DNA of 64,000 nucleotides, taken from Mesorhizobium sp. WSM3860 (lineage in GTDB: Bacteria > Pseudomonadota > Alphaproteobacteria > Rhizobiales > Rhizobiaceae). The stretch covers positions 1 to 64,000 of the forward strand of contig NZ_NSGF01000005.1 in NCBI RefSeq assembly GCF_002294995.1. The letters run 5' to 3'. Positions 37,949-46,707 of this stretch are shown in pieces. Position 1 is the stretch's first letter; each line of letters starts with the position of its first letter. A model generated the notes under the pieces. It searched no databases. It was given only the letters and a program-made list of their open reading frames with translations, and was not told where the DNA came from. The position numbers and the translations under genes are program-made.

Positions 37949-38875
37949 GTGGAAATCAGGCAGTTAAGATATTTCGTCGGCGTGGTTGAAGCAGGCAGTT
38001 TTACGAAGGCCGCCGGCTTCCTCAATGTCGCCCAGAGTGCGCTGAGCCTACATGTGCGCCAGCTGGAGGAAGGTTTCGGCACCCAGTTGCTAATACGCGA
38101 TAGGACCGGCGTGAGTGTCACGGCGTCGGGAGCCAAACTCCTCGATCGGGCGCGGGCGATTCTCAGGGAAATTCGACTTACCGAGGTGGAATTGACCAAC
38201 TCTCCTGCCTCCCCGGCGGGTGAGGTGACTATTGGCATTCCGTCTGGAGCTGCTCGAGTCCTAAGCGGCCCGCTGCTTGATTCGGTAAGAAACGAACTGC
38301 CCAAAGTTTCCCTTAAGATGGTTGAGGGCATGACTGGACCGCTGGAGGAGTGGATGGCTGCTGGACGCTTCGATTTGGCAGTTCTCTACCGCACCACGGA
38401 CAGTGTGGGCCGAATGACAGTCTTGGCGCGCGAAGACCTCTGTCTGGTGGTGCCATCAGGTGAGCCGCCTTTCGAGGAGTCGATATGTCTGGCGGACCTG
38501 CATGCGTTCCCGTTGGCGGTTCCCATGCGCAATAACAACGTCAGGCGCTCGGTGGCTGACGTCGTCGCACAACACGGCTGCGCCTTGGATGTCAAGGTTG
38601 AAGTGGACTCGCTCTCGACGATCATCAACATGGTCGTAGAGGGAAAAGCCCATTCTATTCTGGCCCCGTCCGCGGTCCAGAAAGAAGCCTCTCAAGGGCT
38701 GGTGCGGACCGTCAAGATCGTCGATCCGGTGATTACCCGCTCGGTTGTGCTTGCTGTAAATTCCAAAGATGAGCGTTCTGCGGCCGTCTCCGCGGTCCGC
38801 AAGCTCATCCCCAGGGTCGCCAGAGAATTAATTGAGAACCGGGGCTGGGCAGCCGCGGCTCCTGACGCGGCCTGA
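37949..38875 (+). CDS. LysR-family transcriptional regulator
   Basis: The 308-residue regulator starts at a GTG at 37949 with GGAAGAG upstream. It has the N-terminal winged helix (MEIRQLRYFVGVVEAGSF, TKAAGFLNVAQSALSLHVRQ) and a co-inducer domain with GEVTIGIPSGAARVLSGPL. The sequence resembles the NAC/CbbR-like group with an IPSG motif. It lies between the broken lyase and the aldehyde dehydrogenase, all on the same strand, and probably controls the cluster in response to an intermediate. Confidence 0.85.
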   Translation: MEIRQLRYFVGVVEAGSFTKAAGFLNVAQSALSLHVRQLEEGFGTQLLIRDRTGVSVTASGAKLLDRARAILREIRLTEVELTNSPASPAGEVTIGIPSGAARVLSGPLLDSVRNELPKVSLKMVEGMTGPLEEWMAAGRFDLAVLYRTTDSVGRMTVLAREDLCLVVPSGEPPFEESICLADLHAFPLAVPMRNNNVRRSVADVVAQHGCALDVKVEVDSLSTIINMVVEGKAHSILAPSAVQKEASQGLVRTVKIVDPVITRSVVLAVNSKDERSAAVSAVRKLIPRVARELIENRGWAAAAPDAA

Positions 38876-39066
38876 CAGCCGTCGATCTATAAAGCACGAC
38901 CTTTTTTGCCGTTGGATTAGATCGATCTGGATTCCAGATGGATTTCGGCATTAATCGATATTTGACCCGCCGCGACCGTCGCGATGAAACTAGCTTAAGC
39001 GAGTTGCCGGTTTCAACGTTCGAACGGCACTCGCATGGCTGGAATTCACCACAAGTGGAGCACGCG

Positions 39067-40500
39067 ATGTCCAACGCCAGGAGCCACGAGCTCTTCATTA
39101 ACGGCAAATGGCGGGCCGGTGGTAGCAGACCCACATTGCCGGTGATTAATCCGGCAACGGAGAAGGTATTTGCCTCGGTGACCTCGGCCACGGTGTCGGA
39201 TCTGGATGAGGCCCTGGCTTCGGCAGAACGCGCCCGCAAGGCTTGGTCTTCACGGCCTGCAAAAGAACGTGGCGAGATCTTGGTAGCAGCGGCAAGAATC
39301 TTGGCAACGAAGATTGAATCAGCAGCCAGGGACCTGACGGCCGAACAAGGAAAGACGATTCCCGAAGCGACAGGTGAGTACACGCGTGCCGTCGAAACGC
39401 TGGAATGGAACGGCAGGCATGCCGAAGAGTTGTCGGCCCCTATTCCGATGGGGCCGAACCGGATGATCGTCCCGGAGCCGCTTGGCGTCGTTGCTGCCTT
39501 TACGCCCTGGAACTATCCGGCCGTTCTCATCGCCCGCAAACTCGCCCCGGCGCTGGCGGCAGGCTGCCCGGTGATCCTCAAAGGGGCTGAAGAGACACCG
39601 AGCGTGGCTGTCCATATCGTTGAATCATTGCGCCAAGCAGGCATCCCCGACGGCGTGGTCAATCTTGTCTTCGGTGTTCCGGTGCACATATCGCGGTATC
39701 TGCTCAGTTCGCCAATTGTGAAGGTGTTGACTTTCACGGGCTCCACGGCGGTTGGAAAACAGCTGGCCGCACTAGCGGCGAATAACTTGCAGCGTTGCAT
39801 TCTTGAACTCGGTGGGCACTCTCCGGTTATAGTGTGCGAGGATGCGGACCTTCCAAAGGCCATACAGGCGATCTCGGAATACAAGTTCGAGTGTGCGGGC
39901 CAGAGCTGCAATGCCCCCAGCAGGATCCTCGTCGCGCGGCCACTCTACGACGAATTTCTGTCCCGGATGACGGAGGCGGTCCGCAAAATCAGGATCGGCC
40001 TACCAGACGACGCTGCAACGGACATGGGTCCGATGGCGAACGCGAGGCGAATCGAGGCCATGCAGCGCCTAACCAAAGATGCGGTCGAACGCGGCGCCCG
40101 CATCGAGACCGGTGGCGCCTGCCTCGACCGACCAGGCTTTTACTGGCCGCCAACCATCCTGACGGCCGTGCCAAAGGATGCCAGAGTGCTTCATGAAGAG
40201 CCCTTCGGACCGATCCTCACGGTGGCGCCGTTCGAAGGCATCGAAGAGGCAATCGAAGAAGCCAACGCGACTGATTACGGCCTGGCCGCGTATTTGTTCA
40301 CTGGCGCTGCCGACGCGCAACAGATGATGATCAACGGCCTTTCGGCAGGCGCTGTCAGTGTGAATTACCTGAAGGGGGTTTCCGCGGACGCGCCTTACGG
40401 AGGCGTCAAGCAAAGCGGCTATGGATACGAGGGGGGCGAGCAGGGGGTGCGAAGCTTTCAAATCCTCAAGATGGTAAATGGCCTCGGATCATTTGGATAA
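39067..40500 (+). CDS. NAD(P)-dependent aldehyde dehydrogenase, succinate-semialdehyde-dehydrogenase type (DoeC-like role possible)
   Basis: The ATG at 39067 has GGAG 6 bases upstream; a longer frame to 38938 is less likely. The product is 477 residues. It carries FTPWNYPAVLIARKLAPALA, FTGSTAVGKQLA (cofactor), LELGGHSP (Glu247) and GQSCNAPSRI (catalytic Cys281). The family oxidises semialdehydes such as succinate or aspartate semialdehyde. In ectoine catabolism DoeC oxidises aspartate semialdehyde. Together with the class III aminotransferase downstream it could turn a diamino acid into aspartate or methylaspartate. The fumarase gene follows 6 bases after its stop. Confidence 0.85.
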   Translation: MSNARSHELFINGKWRAGGSRPTLPVINPATEKVFASVTSATVSDLDEALASAERARKAWSSRPAKERGEILVAAARILATKIESAARDLTAEQGKTIPEATGEYTRAVETLEWNGRHAEELSAPIPMGPNRMIVPEPLGVVAAFTPWNYPAVLIARKLAPALAAGCPVILKGAEETPSVAVHIVESLRQAGIPDGVVNLVFGVPVHISRYLLSSPIVKVLTFTGSTAVGKQLAALAANNLQRCILELGGHSPVIVCEDADLPKAIQAISEYKFECAGQSCNAPSRILVARPLYDEFLSRMTEAVRKIRIGLPDDAATDMGPMANARRIEAMQRLTKDAVERGARIETGGACLDRPGFYWPPTILTAVPKDARVLHEEPFGPILTVAPFEGIEEAIEEANATDYGLAAYLFTGAADAQQMMINGLSAGAVSVNYLKGVSADAPYGGVKQSGYGYEGGEQGVRSFQILKMVNGLGSFG

Positions 40501-40506
40501 GTTTTC

Positions 40507-42048
40507 GTGGGTAGAACACGGACCATCGCCGGCAAGGATATCACAAGGAGCGTTGCCGACGCCCTTCAGTACATCTCGTTCTACCATCCTCCAGATTACA
40601 TCCGATCTCTTTCGCAGGCCTATGCGGGCGAACAGAGCCCTGCGGCGAAGAATGCCATGGGACAGATTCTGCTGAACTCCCGCATGGCAGCCTTCGGGCG
40701 GCGGCCGATTTGCCAGGACACCGGCCTTGTGGTGGTCTTCGCGAAGGTCGGCATGGACGCCCGGATCAAATCAACGGTCAGTTTCGCCGACCTTGTAAAT
40801 GAGGGCGTCCGTCAGGCCTATCTCGACCCTGACAATCCCCTTCGGGCATCGATCGTTGCCGATCCGCTCGCCGGACGGGTCAACACCCGTGACAACACTC
40901 CAGCGGTCATCCATGTCGACCTTGTACAAGGGAACCAGATTGAGATCACCATCGCCGCAAAAGGCGGCGGGTCGGAGAATAAGGCACGCTTTACCACCTT
41001 GAACCCCAGCGGGTCTGTTTCCGATTGGGTGGTTGACACAGTGTCGACGCTTGGCAGTGGGTGGTGTCCGCCCGGCCTGATCTCCGTTGGCATCGGTGGT
41101 AGCGCTGAAAAGGCTATGCTGCTGGCTAAGGAGGCCATGAACCGCCCCATTGATATGGCGGAAGTGATCGCCAGGGGGGCGTCGAGCGAGGAGGAGGCAC
41201 TGCGGATTGAACTTTATGAACGGATTAACGCGCTGGGCATCGGCGCTCAGGGCCTTGGTGGCCTGACGACAGTCGTCGATGTCAAGGTTGCGACTTATCC
41301 TACCCATGCGGCGTCCAAGCCCGTGGCGCTCATTCCGCAATGCGCCGCCAACCGGCACCTGAAGTTTACCTTGGATGGCTCTGGACCAATCAGGCTGGAG
41401 CCGCCCGATTTGTGCGAATGGCCCGACATTGGAACCGAGGAATTGAGTCCAGCAGGTGTACGAAGAGTCAACCTCGGTGGGTTGACCAAGGAAGAGACGG
41501 CATCGTGGCGCTGTGGTGAAACGCTCCTTCTGTCCGGAAAAATGCTGACAGGCCGTGACGCCGCCCACAAGCGAATGGTCGAGTTGATCGACGCCGGCAA
41601 GCCGCTTCCGTTCGATCTGCAGGGACGCGTAATATACTACGTTGGACCCGTCCGCGCGGTGAGAGATGAGGTCGTCGGACCGGCTGGCCCAACAACCTCC
41701 AGCCGCTTGGACGATTTTATGGACAAGGTGCTCGCCGAAACCGGACTTTTCGCGATGGTGGGCAAAGCGGAGAGGGGACGGGCGGCCATCGAGTCGATCG
41801 TAAGTTACAAAACGCCGTATCTCATCGCAGTAGGGGGGGCTGCCTACCTGATATCAAAATCGATCAAGTCAGCGCGGCTCGTTGCCTTTGAAGACCTGGG
41901 CATGGAAGCAGTCTACGAATTCGAGGTGCAGGATATGCCTGTCATAATGGCTGTCGATGTTGAGGGAAACTCCATTCACAATTCCGGGCCTCTTGAGTGG
42001 CGCAAGCGCATGGCGGCGGACAGCATCGCACGCAACATTGGCGTTTGA
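40507..42048 (+). CDS. Class I fumarase / mesaconase ([4Fe-4S] hydro-lyase)
   Basis: The 513-residue protein has both alpha and beta parts of a class I fumarase in one chain. The cluster cysteines are in ICQDTG (Cys69), GWCPPG (Cys187) and PQCAANRH (Cys279). SGKMLTGRDAAHKR, GRVIYYVGPVRAV and GPTTSSRLDDF lie in the C-terminal domain. Class I enzymes hydrate fumarate to malate, and some hydrate mesaconate to citramalate. Beside methylaspartate ammonia-lyase the second activity is attractive, but GPTTSSR in place of the common GPTTAGR does not decide it. The start is a GTG at 40507, 6 bases after the aldehyde dehydrogenase. Confidence 0.9.
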   Translation: MGRTRTIAGKDITRSVADALQYISFYHPPDYIRSLSQAYAGEQSPAAKNAMGQILLNSRMAAFGRRPICQDTGLVVVFAKVGMDARIKSTVSFADLVNEGVRQAYLDPDNPLRASIVADPLAGRVNTRDNTPAVIHVDLVQGNQIEITIAAKGGGSENKARFTTLNPSGSVSDWVVDTVSTLGSGWCPPGLISVGIGGSAEKAMLLAKEAMNRPIDMAEVIARGASSEEEALRIELYERINALGIGAQGLGGLTTVVDVKVATYPTHAASKPVALIPQCAANRHLKFTLDGSGPIRLEPPDLCEWPDIGTEELSPAGVRRVNLGGLTKEETASWRCGETLLLSGKMLTGRDAAHKRMVELIDAGKPLPFDLQGRVIYYVGPVRAVRDEVVGPAGPTTSSRLDDFMDKVLAETGLFAMVGKAERGRAAIESIVSYKTPYLIAVGGAAYLISKSIKSARLVAFEDLGMEAVYEFEVQDMPVIMAVDVEGNSIHNSGPLEWRKRMAADSIARNIGV

Positions 42049-42114
42049 GCCTTCCCACCCGGCTCGGTTGGTTGGCGTCAATTCATTGTCGACAACGGCT
42101 AAGAGCAGAAGGTC

Positions 42115-42612
42115 ATGAAGTCGAAACCCAATCCTGCGCGCCTGGACGCTTGGGACTTCCGCATTCTCTCAGTGATTCAGTCGGACGGCCGGATTTCAAA
42201 AAGCGAGCTTGCAAAACGCGTTCATCTTTCGGCGTCGGCCTGTTCGGAGCGGCTCCGTGCACTTGAGGTCGCAGGGATTATTGAGGGATTTCACGCGCGA
42301 CTGAGTCCGGCCCTCATCGGCGGTATGGTCTTCGTCATGGTGGAGGTCGTATTGGATCGTCATCGACTCGAGGACCAAAGACACTTCGAGACTGCGATCC
42401 AAGAACATCCGGAAATCCTGGACTGCTGGGCTATCGGCGGGCGCATCGATTATCTAATGCGCGTCGCATCTCTTTCCATGGCCGCGTATCAGGGTTTCAT
42501 GGAGGGCCTGCTGCAGGCGGGCTTGGGAATCGATCAATATTACAGTCTTGTCGTGACCAAACCGGTGAAATCCAATTCGCCGATCCCCTTGTCCGCACTG
42601 AGGCAGCGGTGA
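42115..42612 (+). CDS. AsnC/Lrp-family regulator (DoeX-like)
   Basis: The 165-residue protein has an N-terminal winged helix (LDAWDFRILSVIQSDGRISK, SELAKRVHLSASACSERLRA) and a C-terminal RAM ligand domain (VFVMVEVVLDRH, HPEILDCWAIGGRIDYLMRV). AAGG precedes the ATG. Ectoine operons carry an AsnC regulator (DoeX) that senses acetyl-diaminobutyrate or diaminobutyrate. The setting between a fumarase and a DoeD-like aminotransferase suggests a similar role. Confidence 0.85.
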   Translation: MKSKPNPARLDAWDFRILSVIQSDGRISKSELAKRVHLSASACSERLRALEVAGIIEGFHARLSPALIGGMVFVMVEVVLDRHRLEDQRHFETAIQEHPEILDCWAIGGRIDYLMRVASLSMAAYQGFMEGLLQAGLGIDQYYSLVVTKPVKSNSPIPLSALRQR

Positions 42613-42768
42613 ACGCCGAGGCCTTGGTTCCACGGCGTTTTACCTCAATTCCGCGAAATTGTCGGCTAAAGACGTGCATTCCCGCGAAATTCGAGCGACG
42701 TATGCGGTATGCTATTTCTAGAGAGGCGGCTGGCCGAGTGCCCCGCCGACTTGGCGAAGAGAGGGACC

Positions 42769-44175
42769 ATGCGCTTGAGCAATCTGGGAACCGAGCAACT
42801 CAGAGAGAAGGATCGAAGCTTCGTCTTTCATCCCTCTACGCATCTGGCCAAGCACAGCCGAGGCGAGACTCCAAATCGGATCATGGCCGGTGCGGAAGGC
42901 GTGTACATCTGGGATACAGAAGGCCGGAAGAGCCTCGACGGTTTCGGTGGGCTCTACTGCGTCAACATGGGATATGGCTGCACGGAAATTGCCGAGGCCA
43001 TTGCCAGGCAAGCACGCGAATTGCCGTTCGCCCATGTCTATGCAAGTCAAGGAACAGAGCCAGTCGCCCTCTTGGCAGAGGCCGTGGTCGAGTATTTTGG
43101 GAAGAACATGCGAAAGGTCTTTTTCGGCCTTTCCGGCTCTGACGCCAACGAAACCAACATCAAGCTGGTCTGGTACTACAACAACATTCTGGGCCGCCCT
43201 GAAAAGAAGAAGATTATCTCGCGACATCGCGGCTATCACGGGTCTGGGCTGGTCACCGGGAGCCTGACGGGCCTTGCCTTTTTTCATAATTTCTTCGACC
43301 TGCCGCTGGACTTGGTACGCCATACCACGACGCCGCACTACTATCGCCAAGCGCATGACGGCGAATGTGAGCAAGCGTTCTCGAAACGCTGCGCGGATGA
43401 ACTTGAAGCTCTTATCCTCGCTGAGGGCCCCGAGACCGTTGCAGCTTTTATCGGAGAGCCCGTGCTTGGGACAGGCGGCATCGTTCCGCCCCCAAAAGCA
43501 TATTGGGCCGCTATCCAAGACGTGCTCGACAAGTACGATATCCTCCTCATCGCCGACGAAGTGGTCTGCGGGTTTGGACGAACCGGTGAGAAATTCGGTT
43601 CCCACCTCTATGGCATGCGGCCGGACTTCGTGACCATCGCCAAGGGTTTGAGTTCGGCCTACCTGCCCATCTCGGGATCAATCATTGGCGACCGCGTCTG
43701 GTCGGTCTTGGAACAAGGAACAGAGAAGCACGGTGCCCTCGGCCATGGCTGGACATATTCGGGTCACACGCTTTGCGCTGCGGCCGCGCTCGCCAATATT
43801 CGACTCCTAAAGGAAAGAAATATTCTGGAGCATGTAGGCGATGTCGGACCGTATTGGCATGCACGCATGAACGCCGAACTGGCGGGACACCCCATTGTCG
43901 GTGAGGTTCGTGGTGTCGGAATCCTCTCCGCCGTAGAGCTGATGCGAGATCCAAAGCAGAGGATACCGTTTGAATCCGATCTTCAAGTCGGCGTTCGCGC
44001 CGCCGCTGCTCTGTTCGAGTACGGTGTCATCGGGCGCTCCATGCCGCACGGCGATATCCTCGGCTTTGCCCCGCCTTTGATCATCACCCGAAAGGAGATC
44101 GACATAATCGTCCACGCAACCGCGAAATCCATCGAGACGACCTACCGCGCGCTGAAGGCCGAGAATGCGATATGA
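42769..44175 (+). CDS. Class III PLP-dependent aminotransferase (DoeD-like)
   Basis: The 468-residue protein begins at the ATG at 42769 after GAGAGGGACC. It has VFHPSTHLAKHSRGE, GLYCVNMGYG, FGLSGSDANETNIKLVWYYN (cofactor phosphate region), HRGYHGSGL, ADEVVCGFGRTG (Asp binding the pyridine nitrogen) and TIAKGLSSAY with the cofactor Lys292. FAPPLIITRKEID ends the protein. Related genes are annotated as aspartate aminotransferase family and include the ectoine-pathway diaminobutyrate aminotransferase. A likely reaction is removal of the terminal amino group of a diamino acid to form a semialdehyde, which the aldehyde dehydrogenase would oxidise. Confidence 0.85.
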   Translation: MRLSNLGTEQLREKDRSFVFHPSTHLAKHSRGETPNRIMAGAEGVYIWDTEGRKSLDGFGGLYCVNMGYGCTEIAEAIARQARELPFAHVYASQGTEPVALLAEAVVEYFGKNMRKVFFGLSGSDANETNIKLVWYYNNILGRPEKKKIISRHRGYHGSGLVTGSLTGLAFFHNFFDLPLDLVRHTTTPHYYRQAHDGECEQAFSKRCADELEALILAEGPETVAAFIGEPVLGTGGIVPPPKAYWAAIQDVLDKYDILLIADEVVCGFGRTGEKFGSHLYGMRPDFVTIAKGLSSAYLPISGSIIGDRVWSVLEQGTEKHGALGHGWTYSGHTLCAAAALANIRLLKERNILEHVGDVGPYWHARMNAELAGHPIVGEVRGVGILSAVELMRDPKQRIPFESDLQVGVRAAAALFEYGVIGRSMPHGDILGFAPPLIITRKEIDIIVHATAKSIETTYRALKAENAI

Positions 44176-44718
44176 ACAGAGCGCCAACGGAAGCGTGCCC
44201 CCGGGTTGACGCCGTCCCGGATAACCAACGTGGTGCTCCCTGGGATGAACTTTCCCAGGTACCAGACATTTGACGTCATCCTCGCATTACGACTGGTCGC
44301 GCATTGACGTTCATTGGTGAAGACGGGTTGACAGCGCATTTCACGCCGAGCCGACCGAAACTCCTTGACTTGAAGCCGTGAGATTCTAAGCATGCTTCAG
44401 ACTTCCATCAAGCGGTGACCAAATCAGTTCTGCCGCCGCTGTCCTGTTGCCCAACGACCGGGGCGTGTTGCGCGGCGCGCCCTGCCGGTGTACCTCCCCG
44501 CCGGCGGGGCGCCTTTTTTGAGCCGCTGAATCTGCGTGATTGTAGCGCGTCCGCAAACGACAGTTGGAGAACGAGGTGGCATGCACCTGCTTTCATATGA
44601 TCCAAGGTCCGGAGAGTAGTCACCGCGGTGACTTTTCTCCAGCGTCGAATCTCGTGGGCAAATCTTCTCGCCGTAGCTTGCTAAGTTCCAGGTTTAGCTG
44701 AAACAGCCGCAGGACAAA
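44176..44718. other. Intergenic between the catabolic cluster and the ICE control block
   Basis: About 540 bases. It holds the strong terminator at 44496-44519 and the promoter region of traR. No tRNA or attachment-site-like end was recognised. The change from catabolic genes to transfer regulators happens here. Confidence 0.5.
44496..44519 (+). terminator. GC-rich hairpin followed by six T
   Basis: CCCCGCC and GGCGGGG (44496-44509) form a perfect 7-bp inverted repeat, followed by CGCC and TTTTTT at 44514-44519. Additional GC-rich sequence upstream (GGCGCGCCC) could extend or compete with the stem. It lies 320 bases after the aminotransferase gene. Confidence 0.6.
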
Positions 44719-45444
44719 ATGCAGCTCGTCTTCGAAACTTTGCTGGACCAGTTGTCTTTAAGTGTTGATGAAGTCGACTTTCATAACGCACTCGCCAGCG
44801 CCGCCGGCGCCTTCGACATTCCCGCATTCGCCTATCTGTCTCTGGTGTCTGATCGCGTCACAGAACCCAGGCTGATATCGAACTATCATTCCGGTTGGAC
44901 GTCGCACTACATGCGCCAACAATATGAAAGGATCGACCCGGTCATAGAATGGGCACGATGCAGCGAATGTCCCTTTCAGTGGGGACCGGGATTCGGCCAT
45001 ACCGGGATTTCAACGCGACAGCAACAGCTTTTCGACGAGGCTGCCGAATTCGGCATCTGCTGCGGACTGACGATTCCACTTGTCGATCGCCGCGGCGGTG
45101 TCGCTGCGATGACCTTCGCGGCAGACAGGCTCGATCCGACCTTCCTGCGCATCGCCGAACAATATGAACAGGCGCTCGAGATTATGGCGACGTGCTTTCA
45201 CATTGGAGTTCGCCGCAAGCTTTCGCAGGGTTTGGCGGTGGATGGCGTTTCGCTGACTCCCCGCGAGTACGAATGCCTGCAATGGACGGCACGGGGCAAG
45301 TCCGCCTGGGAGATCGGCTGCATCTTGGGGGTCAAGGAGCGTACGGCCGCTTTCCATCTGGACAATGCCAAGAAGAAGCTCGGCGTGCGCACCAAAAATC
45401 AGGCGGTGACGCTGCTGGCCTCCTCACGATCATCAATCCTCTGA
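44719..45444 (+). CDS. traR: LuxR-family acyl-homoserine-lactone regulator, TraR type
   Basis: The 241-residue regulator has an N-terminal autoinducer-binding domain with the conserved Trp/Tyr/Asp set in WTSHYMRQQYERIDPVIEWA and FQWGPG. The C-terminal LuxR helix-turn-helix is LTPREYECLQWTARGKSAWE, IGCILGVKERTAAFHLDNAK and KKLGVRTKNQAV. AGGAC lies 5 bases before the ATG. Its neighbours (fseA-like remnant, qseM, qseC) identify it as the TraR of an ICE of the Mesorhizobium type, which turns on excision and transfer genes. No luxI-type synthase was found in the window, so it would depend on a signal made elsewhere or by other cells. Confidence 0.85.
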   Translation: MQLVFETLLDQLSLSVDEVDFHNALASAAGAFDIPAFAYLSLVSDRVTEPRLISNYHSGWTSHYMRQQYERIDPVIEWARCSECPFQWGPGFGHTGISTRQQQLFDEAAEFGICCGLTIPLVDRRGGVAAMTFAADRLDPTFLRIAEQYEQALEIMATCFHIGVRRKLSQGLAVDGVSLTPREYECLQWTARGKSAWEIGCILGVKERTAAFHLDNAKKKLGVRTKNQAVTLLASSRSSIL

Positions 45445-45447
45445 GGA

Positions 45448-46085
45448 ACAGAATTCTCTTTGATCAACCTGTGCAAATATCCGGCCTTCCAGCGTGACTC
45501 GAGGCAAGCGCTTGAGCATGCTGAATTTGCAGAAAGGCGCTTCGGCGTAGAAGTGCTGAGATCGTCGCTCGATCTCATGCAGTGGGGTGTTTCGCAGGCT
45601 CATTGAGGCGCGATGCGGTTGTGTCCTTGTGCTCCCGCCACTTGCCCCCATGGTCCTGCCGGTCGTTGCGGAGCATTGCCATATCGGGCGGCAATCGTGA
45701 TCACGGCGGACGGTCGTCAGCACGTAAGACTGCGAAACGCTCACCGGGACCTCCAGCTTGTCGTGGACGGCGCGGAAGTTTTGCTCCCGTTCGGCTTTCT
45801 GTCGACGCGATTCCGGCACGCGATCGGATGAGGCAGCAGCTGAATGCGTTCGAATGCCTCAATGCTCCTCACGCCCGAACCGTGCCAGCTGTCTGCGCTT
45901 TGTCCAAGGCGCTTGCCGGCTGGCTAAGTGGTGCATCGCACCGTGAAATCACAAGGGCCCGGTTGGGCCGGCAATGCGTCCAGGCCGACTGGCCGAATCG
46001 CAATCACCTTCGCGATCGCATCCGCCGTGCCGTCCGGCGCGGTGACATGCTCATGGATCGTGGCAATCAGGATTTCCTTGTCTAA
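45448..46085 (+). pseudogene. FseA-like excision activator (DUF6499/DUF2285), disrupted
   Basis: The first segment, YPAFQRDSRQALEHAEFAER followed by FGVEVLRS, is like the end of a DUF6499 domain. Then VLVLPPLAPMVLPV, RLRNAHRDLQLVVDGAEVLL and LAGWLSGASHREITRARLGR with LRDRIRRAVRRGDMLM build a DUF2285 domain, but in different frames. In ICEMlSymR7A the homologous activator FseA is made by programmed frameshifting of two frames (msi172 and msi171). Here the start of DUF6499 is missing and there are more frame breaks than one programmed shift could repair. It is therefore probably dead. Confidence 0.65.
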
Positions 46086-46116
46086 AAAGTGATCGGAAGA
46101 GCTAACTTGGAGCCGG

Positions 46117-46368
46117 TCAGCGCCCGAACAGTTCTTTGTATCCAGTCGTAACCATCCAGTTTGCCCGATCGAGATGGCTGCGAACCGCCATTCGGGCGCG
46201 CTCGGGCTCTCGCATTGGATCGATGCCGAGGACGAGGTACGCCATCTCTTCTTCGTTGGCATCGTCGGCGGATGCGTCCAGGAGCCTCATGTAGATCGTG
46301 AAGTGCTCGTTGTCGTAAGCGGTCAGGCGGTCCGACCAAGGGACTTGGTCTTGAACCTTGGGTTTCAT
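46117..46368 (-). CDS. qseM: QseM-like antiactivator (stand-alone DUF2285 protein)
   Basis: The 83-residue protein contains TAYDNEHFTIYMRLLDASAD, YLVLGIDPMREPERARMAVR and SHLDRANWMVTTGYKELFG, a complete single DUF2285 domain. AGGAGG lies 6 bases upstream of the ATG at 46368. QseM of Mesorhizobium binds TraR and FseA and blocks ICE activation in most cells. It is divergent from the XRE regulator gene at 46495 with two palindromes between them, the known qseM-qseC arrangement, and convergent with the fseA remnant. The gene looks intact, so the brake seems to outlive one of its targets. Confidence 0.8.
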   Translation of the reverse strand: MKPKVQDQVPWSDRLTAYDNEHFTIYMRLLDASADDANEEEMAYLVLGIDPMREPERARMAVRSHLDRANWMVTTGYKELFGR

Positions 46369-46444
46369 CGTGACCTCCTGCTGTTCGGGTTTTTCGTCAT
46401 CGGATTGGGCGAGACATCTCCTCGTTGGGCTAATCATACCGAAT

Positions 46445-46474
46445 AGGAACGATCGTTCCTAGAACGATAGTTCC
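46445..46474. promoter_or_regulatory. Two adjacent palindromic operators between qseM and qseC
   Basis: AGGAACGATCGTTCCT (46445-46460) is a perfect 16-bp palindrome. Directly next to it, AGAACGATAGTTCC (46461-46474) is a second, imperfect copy of the same dyad. In the Mesorhizobium system QseC binds two operators of differing strength here to make a bistable switch. The distance to the qseC ATG is 20 bases. Confidence 0.75.
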
Positions 46475-46494
46475 GGTTCTGGTCCTTTCCTGCC

Positions 46495-46707
46495 ATGGAC
46501 CTCAAGGAGGTCATGGCGATCAATATGCGTCGTTTGCGCCATGATCAGGACCTGACGCAGGAAGAATTGGCTGCCCGCGCAGAGTTGAGCATGCGCTATG
46601 TCGGCTCGATCGAGCGTGCTCGGGTTTCTGCAAGCGTCAGTGTGCTCGGCCAGCTCGCAAAAGCACTTGCCGTTGATCCTTGTGAGTTGATTAGGCCGCG
46701 GCAATGA
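46495..46707 (+). CDS. qseC: QseC-like XRE-family repressor
   Basis: The 70-residue helix-turn-helix protein reads VMAINMRRLRHDQDLTQEEL, AARAELSMRYVGSIERARVS and LGQLAKALAVDPCELI. It consists of only the DNA-binding domain, like lambda Cro-type repressors. It is divergent from qseM with two operators between. No Shine-Dalgarno sequence is visible before the ATG, and the upstream palindromes leave a very short leader, so the mRNA may be leaderless or poorly translated. Confidence 0.8.
   Translation: MDLKEVMAINMRRLRHDQDLTQEELAARAELSMRYVGSIERARVSASVSVLGQLAKALAVDPCELIRPRQ

Noticed and set aside
44396..44560. Terminator region considered as an ICE attachment site next to a tRNA
   Set aside because: No tRNA 3' end or matching direct repeat was recognised; the hairpin with six T is a sufficient explanation.
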